Source of the DNA: a virus
DNA: 39,424 nucleotides
Reading direction: 5' to 3' (one strand)
Virus record (IMG/VR): IMGVR_UViG_3300003323_000468
Coordinates: 1 to 39,424 of that record
Below the pieces are notes generated by a model. The model saw nothing but the letters and a program-made list of their open reading frames with translations. It was not told where the DNA came from and did no database searches. Shown piece after piece: positions 24,226 through 31,025 of the stretch. The translations under genes were made by a program, and so were the position numbers. How positions within the stretch are numbered: the stretch's first letter is position 1; each line of letters begins with the position of its first letter.

Positions 24226-24426
24226 GAGCGCTCCCCGGTCGAATGTTGGGTGCCCGTCTTTCCGGGCTGTCAGCTTGGCTTGAAACGAACGGGGAAGCTT
24301 GGCTCCTATTGGCTCACCATCGGCAGGCTACTCATACCCGAAGGTAGGTTTCGCTTTTCGGTTTCCCAACGTTCTGGGGATTCCCTAGATCCCGGTGTTC
24401 CCGTTTCTTGCCTTGCATAGAAGACG
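24226..24426 (-). ncRNA. ~190-nt untranslated leader, AT-richer than its surroundings
   Basis: It lies between a consensus promoter and the ATG at 24225. Nothing coding is visible on the minus strand. A GGGAT/ATCCC hairpin with a 7-nt loop is the clearest fold (about 24370-24390). Confidence 0.35.
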
Positions 24427-24452
24427 CTACACGCTACCGTCTTCCGTGTCAA
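24424..24452 (-). promoter_or_regulatory. Promoter TTGACA-17-TAGCGT without operator
   Basis: TTGACA at 24452-24447 and TAGCGT at 24429-24424 on the minus strand, with a 17-bp spacer. It drives the helicase operon with a long leader. It lies in the 3' end of the next gene and lacks the palindrome. Confidence 0.6.
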
Positions 24453-24657
24453 GGGGTGCACCATAATGACTCTTATGCACCTCACACCCACTCTGGCCTG
24501 ACGCAGTGTCGCAGGTGCACTCGACCTTTTCGGCCATCGCCTCGCCGACCGCCAGTACTCCCGCAGTGATCATGTGCGCGATATCGCCACCGCTCACACG
24601 GCCGGCCTTGCGTACGGCGGCCGCCACCTTGTCCCACGCTTGCTGTGTAGGTTTCAT
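24427..24657 (-). CDS. Small helical protein with a CxC motif
   Basis: A 76-residue protein from ATG 24657. The body is helical (QAWDKVAAAVRKAG, ITAGVLAVGEAMAEKV), followed by ECTCDTASGQSGCEVH, a possible metal site. It is leaderless, behind an operator-type promoter. The function is unknown. Confidence 0.55.
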   Translation of the reverse strand: MKPTQQAWDKVAAAVRKAGRVSGGDIAHMITAGVLAVGEAMAEKVECTCDTASGQSGCEVHKSHYGAPLDTEDGSV

Positions 24658-24663
24658 ACCCTG

Positions 24664-24686
24664 AGTCTAGCAGGAAGCTAGCAGGT
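24664..24686 (-). promoter_or_regulatory. Leaderless promoter with operator half-sites
   Basis: -10 TAGACT on the minus strand (24669-24664) lies 6 nt from ATG 24657. Upstream CCTGCTAG occurs twice as direct repeats in 20 bp, also readable as a shortened palindrome. -35 CTGACG (18-bp spacer). Confidence 0.65.
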
Positions 24687-24689
24687 TCG

Positions 24690-24875
24690 TCAGTCTTCCG
24701 GGGGTAGGATCCACCCGTTCTTGCTCCCCGGAAGCTTCGGTGGGCCGGCGACGAGACGGTTGCCGGGATTGGTCGCGGGCGCCGTGTCACAGTGCAGGCA
24801 GATCCGCACGATACGGAACGCCTCCCACCCGGGCAGGACCGCCCACGGACGCCGGCACCACTTGCAATCGCTCAT
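24690..24875 (-). CDS. Small zinc-ribbon protein
   Basis: 61 residues from ATG 24875, ATGA with the upstream gene. Two pairs, CKWC and CLHC (residues ~4-7 and 28-31), form a classic four-Cys ribbon; the tail is Pro-rich. Probably nucleic-acid or protein binding. Confidence 0.6.
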   Translation of the reverse strand: MSDCKWCRRPWAVLPGWEAFRIVRICLHCDTAPATNPGNRLVAGPPKLPGSKNGWILPPED

Positions 24876-25525
24876 GACCGCCCCGGCCAGAACCACTGCG
24901 CAGGGGTGCCCTGCCGCTCGAGCAGTGCCATCGCGAGAGCGCCCGGCGTCACGCACTGATGCGGCGTACCGGGCGGCATGACCTGCTTGCCGGTCAGCGC
25001 CCACGCCTGATCCGCCAGCACGGAGCAGATGGCCTCGGCGGGAAGGCTGACGAACCCGTTCGTGCCGTTCTGGGCATGCGTGCCGTTGCCCTCGAACGGG
25101 ATCGGCTCACAGCGCCGATCAATCCATGCCTCAAGCCGCGGAGTCTTCCACCCGAACCGCCACGCCGCGAGGGCCGCGTACGAGGCGAAGCTGTACGGCG
25201 TACCGATCATCGCGCGGGCGATGGCTGCCGCGTCCGCGGCCTGACCGGGGTAGTCCTCGGGCAGCCGGCAGTACGCGTACTCCGGCGTCCATCGGTCATT
25301 GATCAGTGCCTGACGTGCACCACGCGGCATCGCTTCGACCGCATACACGTCAGGCTGAGGGCCGCCATCGTTACCGACCACCACGAACACATGACGGATG
25401 TCGAGCCGGCCGATATGGAAGCCCTCGCCGAGCATGAGCTGGCCGACGTTGACGAGCGCGCCGGCCGCGCCGTGGATCGGGCCGAAGCCGATGTCGCCGG
25501 GGCGGAGGTCAGCGAGGCTGCTCAC
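24872..25525 (-). CDS. Permuted papain-fold (YiiX/NlpC-like) cysteine hydrolase
   Basis: A 217-residue protein from GTG 25525 (GTGA). LRPGDIGFGPI near the start, RHVFVVVG with His45, an acidic residue at Glu64 (YAVEAM), then a helical region ending in AICSVLADQAW with Cys167. A His first and Cys later is the order of the permuted NlpC/P60 or YiiX-like families. These cleave peptidoglycan peptides or amides. No signal peptide is seen, and it sits in the early region away from the lysis genes, so a role inside the cell is possible. Confidence 0.65.
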   Translation of the reverse strand: MSSLADLRPGDIGFGPIHGAAGALVNVGQLMLGEGFHIGRLDIRHVFVVVGNDGGPQPDVYAVEAMPRGARQALINDRWTPEYAYCRLPEDYPGQAADAAAIARAMIGTPYSFASYAALAAWRFGWKTPRLEAWIDRRCEPIPFEGNGTHAQNGTNGFVSLPAEAICSVLADQAWALTGKQVMPPGTPHQCVTPGALAMALLERQGTPAQWFWPGRS

Positions 25526-25752
25526 TTCAACAGCTCCCGCACCTTGCCGGCGGCGGCGCGCCAGATGGCGGCATACGCCGTGTCTGGGTGGGCATCGGCG
25601 GTTGCATCAAAGTGCGCCGCCAGCGCGTGCACACGCCCCGCCTCGGCCGCCTCGACGCGGGCCGGCAGGCCGCGATGGAAAACGCGCACGTCGGAGTCGA
25701 TCGGGGCGGTCGTCTCGACCCAGTGGTAACCCTGATCGACGAAGCTATCCAC
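25522..25752 (-). CDS. Hypothetical helical protein
   Basis: 76 residues from GTG 25752, overlapping the upstream gene by 8 bp. An N-terminal aromatic part precedes an Ala-rich helical C-terminus (RVHALAAHFDATADAHPD). I recognise no family. Confidence 0.5.
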   Translation of the reverse strand: MDSFVDQGYHWVETTAPIDSDVRVFHRGLPARVEAAEAGRVHALAAHFDATADAHPDTAYAAIWRAAAGKVRELLK

Positions 25753-25984
25753 GGTCGTCCGCCCTCACGTACAGGGCACGGCTACCGGGCGGGACGGGAC
25801 CGGTGACCTCGTTCGGTTCGAGGTCCCACCACAGCAGGTTGCCGTTGAAGATGTACGCGCCGTACGTCCGGTCGTCGAGACGCTCCTGTGTCAGATGGGT
25901 CATGTCGACAGGGACGGGCGCGACGTTCGCCTCGGCCGCCGCGTCGGCGATCAGTCTGTCGAGCTTGCCGGGAGTGGTCGTCAT
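25745..25984 (-). CDS. Hypothetical protein
   Basis: 79 residues from ATG 25984 (ATGA). A helical start is followed by an aromatic beta region (YGAYIFNGNLLWWDLEP). The function is unknown. Confidence 0.5.
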   Translation of the reverse strand: MTTTPGKLDRLIADAAAEANVAPVPVDMTHLTQERLDDRTYGAYIFNGNLLWWDLEPNEVTGPVPPGSRALYVRADDRG

Positions 25985-26145
25985 CGGTGCGGTCCATTCG
26001 CCGGAGGGTTCGGGGTCGGGGAAACGTGCTGCGGCTCGGGCGTGGTGCTCGCATGCGCCACCGGGAGCACGAAGAGCAGCAGCCCCGCCACCGCGGTCAG
26101 CACCACGGCGACCAGGGCCACTCTCATGTTCTGTCGGTACGTCAT
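25981..26145 (-). CDS. Small membrane-anchored or exported protein
   Basis: A 54-residue product from ATG 26145. A basic N-terminus (TYRQNMR) and one hydrophobic segment (VALVAVVLTAVAGLLLFVLP) lead to an AHA site and a Pro/Thr-rich tail. It could be exported or anchored. First gene of a leaderless operon that continues through the cysteine hydrolase. Confidence 0.55.
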   Translation of the reverse strand: MTYRQNMRVALVAVVLTAVAGLLLFVLPVAHASTTPEPQHVSPTPNPPANGPHR

Positions 26146-26151
26146 GCAGTC

Positions 26152-26172
26152 AGACTAGCAGCTTCCTGCTAG
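26152..26172 (-). promoter_or_regulatory. Leaderless promoter with operator palindrome
   Basis: CTAGCAGCTTCCTGCTAG (26155-26172). The -10 TAGTCT on the minus strand (26157-26152) is 6 nt from ATG 26145; -35 TAGCCA with an 18-bp spacer. Confidence 0.75.
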
Positions 26173-26178
26173 GTCTGG

Positions 26179-26586
26179 CTAGCGACTCGTGTTGATGCTG
26201 ATCGAGCCGAGCCGGTCGTTCCAGCCGCTCGGCATGGACGCGGCCGGCCCGGGCGGCTCCTGCGTGAAGCTCGTGCCGCTGCACGAATTGTTGTCGAAGA
26301 AGTGCACGTAATAGCCGGCGACGGCGAAGTTCATGTCGTACGAACTGACCGAGTTGTCGAAGGTACCGCCGACGGCGAATTTCCAGCAGTGCCCAGGCGC
26401 CTGATAGATCGTGCCCGAGTCGTACTGCGTGAACGACCCGCCGTAGAGGCTATTCGTCCAAATGCACATCTGGGCGGGTCCGCACTGCGAGAGCGAGGCC
26501 TGCGCCGGCGCGGTCGCCGTGATGACCGCTCCGGCGGCGAAGAAGGAGACGAGGACCGCGAGCGCGGCCAGGAATCGGTTTCTCAT
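26179..26586 (-). CDS. Secreted peptidase-inhibitor I36 / crystallin-like protein
   Basis: A 135-residue protein from ATG 26586. Residues 1-30 are a signal peptide ending in AQA. The mature part has four cysteines and repeated aromatic/Gly motifs (CIWTNSLYGGSFTQYDSG, NDRLGSISI) typical of the beta/gamma-crystallin-like I36 family, whose known Streptomyces members inhibit metalloproteases. In a phage this is a cargo gene, and it may be expressed from a carrier cell. The start is leaderless. It ends next to the operator of the following operon. Confidence 0.75.
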   Translation of the reverse strand: MRNRFLAALAVLVSFFAAGAVITATAPAQASLSQCGPAQMCIWTNSLYGGSFTQYDSGTIYQAPGHCWKFAVGGTFDNSVSSYDMNFAVAGYYVHFFDNNSCSGTSFTQEPPGPAASMPSGWNDRLGSISINTSR

Positions 26587-26592
26587 GGCATG

Positions 26593-26604
26593 AACCTAGC
26601 AGGT
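26593..26604 (-). promoter_or_regulatory. Leaderless promoter with operator half-site
   Basis: -10 TAGGTT (26598-26593, minus strand), 6 nt from ATG 26586. CCTGCTAGG is present but the left arm is missing; it abuts the iteron array. The -35 is weak. Confidence 0.55.
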
Positions 26605-26612
26605 TTCGCCCA

Positions 26613-26929
26613 CTGTCCGCCTGTCCCGCTGCTGTCCCGCTGCTGTCCCGCTGCTGTCCCGCTCAGAGGTAAATCAGTGGGACAGGGTATGAGCTGCGGA
26701 AACAGGTACCTGTCCCGCCTGTCCCACTGATTCCGGCCCTATGTGGTCACGGATGAAGCCCCTCAAAAAAACAAGCCCTTCCCGGACCCCTTATTTTTTC
26801 CTCTTCGATTCTTCTTATCTGAATCTCAAGTTCAGCGGGACAGCGGGACAAACATGCTGTGACCTGCGAAAATCAGTGGGACAGTCAGCGGGACAGCAGC
26901 GGGACAGCAGCGGGACAGCAGCGGGACAG
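26613..26929. other. Candidate replication origin: inverted arrays of 11-bp iterons around an AT-rich core
   Basis: Left array: CTGTCCCGCT at 26621, 26632, 26643 and 26654, spaced exactly 11 bp. Right array in inverse orientation: AGCGGGACAG at 26887, 26898, 26909 and 26920, again 11 bp apart. Further copies or variants lie at 26613, 26676 (inverted), 26710, 26719, 26834, 26842 and 26875. AATCAGTGGGACAG occurs at 26672 and 26871, and its exact inverse is at 26719-26732. Between the arrays, about 26760-26830 is A/T-rich with runs of A and T, a likely unwinding element. The primase-helicase gene is next door, so an initiator-binding origin is the simplest reading. No gene is visible in 26587-27010. 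Confidence 0.7.
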
Positions 26930-26949
26930 CTAGGTCTCGAAAACGAACC

Positions 26950-26987
26950 CAGCCCCGCGGCGGTCCTTACGGGCCGTGGCAGGGCTG
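26950..26987 (-). terminator. Hairpin after the primase-helicase gene
   Basis: CAGCCC (26950-26955) pairs with GGGCTG (26982-26987), and CGGC/GCCG pair inside (26958-26961, 26973-26976). It lies just beyond the stop of the gene at 27011. There is no strong T-tract, so it is terminator-like only. Confidence 0.4.
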
Positions 26988-27010
26988 AGTAATCGTTAAG
27001 GTGATTTGTC

Positions 27011-29062
27011 CTACGTGGGAGGTACCTGTCCATACGGGTGAAGTGTCCGCACCCAGAGCGACGCGCCCGATTCGTCCACTTGCGGCACGATGCCGTATAC
27101 GTACCGCGCCCGCACTCCGCCGAGCCGCTCCCGCTTGATCGTCAGACCGGCCGAAATGAGCCCGGCGCTGAACTTGTCCCGGGCAAGGGGATGCTCGATG
27201 CCGGCCTGACGTGCCCACGCCGTGTAGACCGGATGCAGCTCGTCGAGCGGGACGGGAACGGTCTCGGTGTCGGGGAAGGCACACAGGTCGTCGAGGAAGC
27301 CCTGTACGGGGGACTGCTGCCGGCGAATCTCCGCCGTCAGTTCCTCGCTCGTCTGTGGGACCGTGAAGCGCCCGTTCGCGTTGAGCCGTTCGAGGCCAGC
27401 CAAGGCCCAGTTGAGGATGCCGGGCAACTCCTCGAGCAGCTTCGTCTTGACCGCGGGGATCTCGCGCCCGTAGAAGCTGCCGGGGAATTGAATGTTGATC
27501 AGCCGGCCGGCGAGAGCGCCGGAAGCGTCGGTGAACTTCGGCATGTCGTTGCCCATGATCATGAAGCGCACGCCGAGCTTGCCGTGCCACACGTCGCGGT
27601 TCTTGCGGTTCACGTCACGCGCGTCGTTGCCGCTGATCTTCTTGACGATCTCGACCGCCTCGGCGATGTCGCGAAAACTCCACGAGATGTCCGAGAAGGT
27701 GGCCAGGGTCTTGCCGAGCAGCGGCGCCTCACCGAACGTCCCGACGAGACTGGGCATGCTCGGGGCCGCGCAGTTCTCCGGCCCGACGAGCGCGTCGAGC
27801 ACGGTCGAGATGGTGCCCTTGCCAGAGCGGCGCCGGCCGACCAGGTTCGCGATCTTCTCGAGGTCGGTCCGGCCGCTGACGATGTAACCGAACCACTCCT
27901 GTAGGAACGTCTGCGCGTCGAGTGGCAGCACGTCGTTGAGGAACCACTGCCACGTCGGCGCCGTGGCGGACGGGTCGAAGTCGAACGGCAGCGATTGTAG
28001 GTTGAACCGTTCCGGCGTGTGCGGCAGCAACTGACGCGCGTTCACGTCGTACACGCCGTTGCGGCAGGCCACCTGCGCCGGACTGTCGTCCGACTCGGCC
28101 GCCGAGTCGCGATAGAGCACGCCGCGCGACAGGGCGTGACTAAGGCTGCCGATCTTCGTCTCGGTCGGCCGCCACGGCGACAGGCCTTTGTCGTCGGCCA
28201 GCTCGTACAGCGCGCCCTCGGTCTGGCGGTACAGCCAGTTGTCGACCGCCTCGGGGGCCCAGGGGCGGTAGCGCGTGCCGTCGTGCAGGTAGAAGTCCCC
28301 GCGCCACCACCGCGCCGGCCGCTCGAGCCGCGGGGTCAGGCTGCGCGCGACCGCTATCGGGTCGTGCGGGGGCGGCAAGAGCAGTCCGTTCTCACTCGCC
28401 GAGGATACGGCCGATTCGTGCCGCTCGTGCCGCGCCTTGAGCGCCGCCTCCTCGGCGGCCTGCTTGCGTTCGCGCTCGTCGGCCTTGAGCAGCTCGGTGA
28501 ATTCGGTCAGGCCGAGGTCAGTTAGGCCGCTCTTGCGGCTGAGCGCGTCACGGGCGGCGCCCTGCTGCGCTTTGTCCCACGCGGCTATCTCCGGGATCAG
28601 GCGCCGCACCGCATCGGCGCGCTGCTCTTTTGGGAGGCTCCCGACGTGCGCCACCATCTCGTCGAGCCGCGCCCGGGTGACCGCCGCAGCCTGATCGCGC
28701 TCCTCTTGCCGGCGCTGCTCGACGAGCTCGAAGAAGCCGGCCGGCATCTCGACGACGGTCGCGAGGTCGTGCTCGCAGTACTGCTGCGGCATGGTGTTCT
28801 TCGCCGCGGCGAGCTCGATCGCGCCGACGAGCAACCGGTGCCATTCGCCGGACGCGATCCGATCGGGGCCGACCGCCTCGGCGAAGACACGTGATATGTC
28901 CTCAACCGCCTGGCGCGCGCCGTAATGACCCTCGCCGCCGAGCGCGACCAGCGCCCGCACCGCGTCACGGGCGGTCTCGTGCCGACTGGCCGCCTCGGTA
29001 CGCAGCGTATCCACAGCCTGTGTCCACACGTTGTGGACGGGCGGGCACCACTGCCGCGTCAT
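27011..29062 (-). CDS. D5-like primase-helicase (SF3 helicase domain)
   Basis: A 683-residue protein from ATG 29062 (ATGA with the prim-pol gene). Residues 1-230 are helical and charged. About 255-400 is a D5_N-like domain (WLYRQTEGALYELAD, ACRNGVYDVNARQLLPHTPE). The SF3 helicase follows with Walker A GRRRSGKGT (~409-417), FSDISW as the B motif and a GNDMP segment for motif C. A winged-helix-like C-terminus ends the protein. With the prim-pol this makes a primase-helicase pair for origin melting. The iteron origin directly follows the gene. Confidence 0.88.
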   Translation of the reverse strand: MTRQWCPPVHNVWTQAVDTLRTEAASRHETARDAVRALVALGGEGHYGARQAVEDISRVFAEAVGPDRIASGEWHRLLVGAIELAAAKNTMPQQYCEHDLATVVEMPAGFFELVEQRRQEERDQAAAVTRARLDEMVAHVGSLPKEQRADAVRRLIPEIAAWDKAQQGAARDALSRKSGLTDLGLTEFTELLKADERERKQAAEEAALKARHERHESAVSSASENGLLLPPPHDPIAVARSLTPRLERPARWWRGDFYLHDGTRYRPWAPEAVDNWLYRQTEGALYELADDKGLSPWRPTETKIGSLSHALSRGVLYRDSAAESDDSPAQVACRNGVYDVNARQLLPHTPERFNLQSLPFDFDPSATAPTWQWFLNDVLPLDAQTFLQEWFGYIVSGRTDLEKIANLVGRRRSGKGTISTVLDALVGPENCAAPSMPSLVGTFGEAPLLGKTLATFSDISWSFRDIAEAVEIVKKISGNDARDVNRKNRDVWHGKLGVRFMIMGNDMPKFTDASGALAGRLINIQFPGSFYGREIPAVKTKLLEELPGILNWALAGLERLNANGRFTVPQTSEELTAEIRRQQSPVQGFLDDLCAFPDTETVPVPLDELHPVYTAWARQAGIEHPLARDKFSAGLISAGLTIKRERLGGVRARYVYGIVPQVDESGASLWVRTLHPYGQVPPT

Positions 29063-29760
29063 CGCAGGCCGTCCCACCACTGCGCGTACTGCTCGCTGCC
29101 GAGGGTCGCCTTGTCTACGCGCTCGTACGGCAGCGCGAGTCCCTCGATCCAGCGCACGGGGAGCGCGGGCAGATCTTGCGGGCGCGGTTCAACGGTGTCC
29201 AACTGACCCGATCGGGGGACAAGAAGATGTTCGCGCAAAGTTGAAGGATTCTCGTGTCTCCACCGGTACTCGGCGCCGGCCGCCTCAGGATTGATGCTCG
29301 GCCAGACGACGGCATAGCGGTGACCAGGCTGGATGATCTCGATGAACTTGCCCGCCTCGCCCGGCCAGTTGATGACGCCGGCGCGCTCGTGCGGGATGCG
29401 GTAGAAGCGGATGCCGGACGGGGCCGGCCGCGCGCTGCTGACCCAGGTGGGCGGGAGCGGGCCGAACTTCGCCTCGAGCTGCGCGAGGGTGTCGGCGCCG
29501 GTCTTGTCGCGGTAGTGGTCCACGTCGAGGCCGATGACGCCGGGTGGCATGCGCAGACCGATATTGCGATCGCCGTGCGTCTCGGTCCACGCGTGCACGT
29601 CGCCGGCCGAGGGGTACGGCGCGCTGTGACCGGTCCATCCGCTCGGGGGCGGGAACTTCTGCGCCGGGCCGTTGCCGAGCGGGAGCGGGTACCAGCCCGC
29701 CTCGCGGTAGATGTGGGCAGCTCGCGCGTACGGGCCACTGTATGTAGTATCGGGAGTCAA
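29059..29760 (-). CDS. Bifunctional primase/polymerase (prim-pol)
   Basis: About 233 residues from TTG 29760, with AAGGAAGGAG 7 nt upstream. A GTG at 29811 would add 17 residues but lies at the base of a stable hairpin. GLDVDH carries the metal-binding DxD (Asp79, Asp81). SSARPAPSGIRFYRIP and IEIIQPGHRYAVVWPSINP are the conserved strands of prim-pol domains. The helicase partner is encoded separately by the next gene. It probably makes primers, and may extend them. Confidence 0.85.
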   Translation of the reverse strand: MTPDTTYSGPYARAAHIYREAGWYPLPLGNGPAQKFPPPSGWTGHSAPYPSAGDVHAWTETHGDRNIGLRMPPGVIGLDVDHYRDKTGADTLAQLEAKFGPLPPTWVSSARPAPSGIRFYRIPHERAGVINWPGEAGKFIEIIQPGHRYAVVWPSINPEAAGAEYRWRHENPSTLREHLLVPRSGQLDTVEPRPQDLPALPVRWIEGLALPYERVDKATLGSEQYAQWWDGLR

Positions 29761-29813
29761 GTTCGACTCCTTCCTTCTCGGTTGGGACTCGGGCGTCTCT
29801 CCCAGAGACACAG

Positions 29814-29837
29814 CGGCGCGCCGGTGACGGCGCGCCG
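29814..29837. promoter_or_regulatory. Perfect 10-bp hairpin built from GGCGCGCC
   Basis: CGGCGCGCCG (29814-29823), loop GTGA, CGGCGCGCCG (29828-29837). On the plus strand it is followed by TTTGTT. On the minus strand it lies between the RHH-like gene and the prim-pol start, so it could be an attenuator or RNA processing site. Confidence 0.55.
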
Positions 29838-29891
29838 TTTGTTCTGTACGGGGTCTGAACTCTAACTCTGCCGAGGGTGGATGACTATCGG

Positions 29892-30182
29892 TCAGCCGTA
29901 CGGCTGCGCCTTCTTCGCGGCGAGAGCCTCGCGGCCCTTGCTGAGCATCCGGGCGTACAGGTTCGGCGCCTCGGTCTTGACGCGGGTGAGCTGCTCCTCG
30001 AGCAGTTGCCGGATGGCTTCACCCTCACGCGGGCGCACGCCGGGGCCGGCCGCCTCGGCGTTGATGACGGCCAAGCCGAGAGCGGCGGCGCGGGTGGGCT
30101 CGTCGAGCAGGACGTGCAGGGACTGGGAGTAGCGTGGCGCGGCCGGCGTGGTGGCGGCGCGCGTGGTCGCGTCGTTGGTCAT
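29892..30182 (-). CDS. Ribbon-helix-helix-like protein (regulator candidate)
   Basis: A 96-residue protein from ATG 30182. LHVLLDEPTRAAALGLAVIN followed by REGEAIRQLLEEQLTRV resembles a ribbon-helix-helix DNA-binding domain. Its start is 6 nt from a -10 in the operator-rich divergent region, so it could repress its own promoter and the plus-strand operon. RHH assignment is tentative. Confidence 0.5.
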   Translation of the reverse strand: MTNDATTRAATTPAAPRYSQSLHVLLDEPTRAAALGLAVINAEAAGPGVRPREGEAIRQLLEEQLTRVKTEAPNLYARMLSKGREALAAKKAQPYG

Positions 30183-30221
30183 GGGCCCAGGCTAGCAGAC
30201 CTAGCAGGAACATGCTAGGCT
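30183..30221. promoter_or_regulatory. Divergent leaderless promoters sharing an operator cluster
   Basis: Minus: -10 TAGCCT (30194-30189), 6 nt from ATG 30182. Plus: -10 TAGGCT (30216-30221), 7 nt from ATG 30229. Between lie CTAGCAG and CCTAGCAGGAACATGCTAGG (one arm base changed). Only 46 bp separate the two start codons. Confidence 0.7.
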
Positions 30222-30228
30222 GTGCGGC

Positions 30229-30282
30229 ATGGGAGAGATGACCAACTACCTGCGCCGCTACCTCTACCGGGGGCGGCACTGA
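30229..30282 (+). CDS. 17-residue leader peptide
   Basis: ATG 30229 is 7 nt after the plus-strand -10, and its TGA overlaps the next ATG. The product is MGEMTNYLRRYLYRGRH, Tyr/Arg-rich. It may serve only to load ribosomes for the operon. Confidence 0.4.
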   Translation: MGEMTNYLRRYLYRGRH

Positions 30283-30518
30283 TGAAGATGCACCATGAAG
30301 GTCTGACGTTCCGCGGGTTGACGGGCGGCGGTTCGGCCGCCATCAAGGACGACGGCAGCTACGTCGAGATCGTGCTGGTCGATGCCGACGGCGACGTTCA
30401 GTCGTTCGATCTCAACGGCTTCGGCGCATACATCGAGGAGCTCACGTCCATCAAGCAGCAAGCCGATGCTGTTGATCGCTTCAACAGGGCTGAGCGCGAG
30501 GGGAGAGAAGACCGATGA
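30282..30518 (+). CDS. Small hypothetical protein
   Basis: 78 residues from ATG 30282 (TGATG). It starts beta-rich (HEGLTFRGLTGGGSAAIKDD, VEIVLVDADG) and ends helical and acidic (YIEELTSIKQQADAVDRFNR). No family is recognised. It is part of the early plus-strand chain. Confidence 0.55.
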   Translation: MKMHHEGLTFRGLTGGGSAAIKDDGSYVEIVLVDADGDVQSFDLNGFGAYIEELTSIKQQADAVDRFNRAEREGREDR

Positions 30519-30595
30519 GCTGGACACTGTTCGTGCAACTCGCGTTCCTGATCCTGATCTCCGGCGTCGCGGTCGCCATCGCGAGGGGGCACTGA
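30515..30595 (+). CDS. 26-residue membrane peptide
   Basis: ATG 30515 overlaps the previous stop (ATGA) and its stop overlaps the next start (TGATG). One hydrophobic helix: LFVQLAFLILISGVAVAIA. The function is unknown. Confidence 0.45.
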   Translation: MSWTLFVQLAFLILISGVAVAIARGH

Positions 30596-30762
30596 TGGCC
30601 AAGCAGCCGAAGAAGCCGCCGAAGCACGTCGAGGCGCTCATCAAGAAGCACACCGACGCGCAGGTCGATAGGGCGGTCGCGCGCTGGGTCCGGGGCATCC
30701 GTGACGTGATCTGCCGTAACAACGACCAGCACGGCGGCGGCACGAGGGGATCACGCCGGTGA
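30595..30762 (+). CDS. Small basic protein
   Basis: 55 residues, Lys/Arg-rich at both ends (KQPKKPPKHVEALIKKH, then GGGTRGSRR). It may bind nucleic acid by charge. The start and stop overlap the neighbouring genes by one base. Confidence 0.5.
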   Translation: MAKQPKKPPKHVEALIKKHTDAQVDRAVARWVRGIRDVICRNNDQHGGGTRGSRR

Positions 30763-31025
30763 TGGACACCTACGAGACGGTGCACGCCGGCGATGTGGTG
30801 CTCGGCCACGACGGGCAGGAATGGGGCGTCAAGTCGATCGTGCGCGAGCCGACGTTCTCGGTCACGCTGACGCGGTTCGGGCAGGAGATTATGGGCTATC
30901 CGCTGCCGAACACGCCGGTGACGGTGCTGTCGCGGGCCGACACCATCGAGGAAGCCCGAGCGTTTGCCGCACTGCAAGCATCGTTCGGTGACGTGTCACT
31001 GATCGGAGAGACATGGATCCTATAG
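30762..31025 (+). CDS. Small beta-rich protein
   Basis: 87 residues from ATG 30762 (TGATG). AGDVVLGHDGQEWGVKSIV looks like an SH3-like or beta-barrel strand set, with a helical end. No family recognised. Confidence 0.55.
   Translation: MDTYETVHAGDVVLGHDGQEWGVKSIVREPTFSVTLTRFGQEIMGYPLPNTPVTVLSRADTIEEARAFAALQASFGDVSLIGETWIL

Noticed and set aside
24148-24420. 90-codon plus-strand frame in the helicase-operon leader
   Set aside because: No promoter or ribosome site, and it faces a consensus minus-strand promoter; I treat the stretch as leader.
26613-26929. Iteron arrays as a CRISPR array
   Set aside because: The repeats are 11 bp in tandem with no spacers and come in two inverted blocks.
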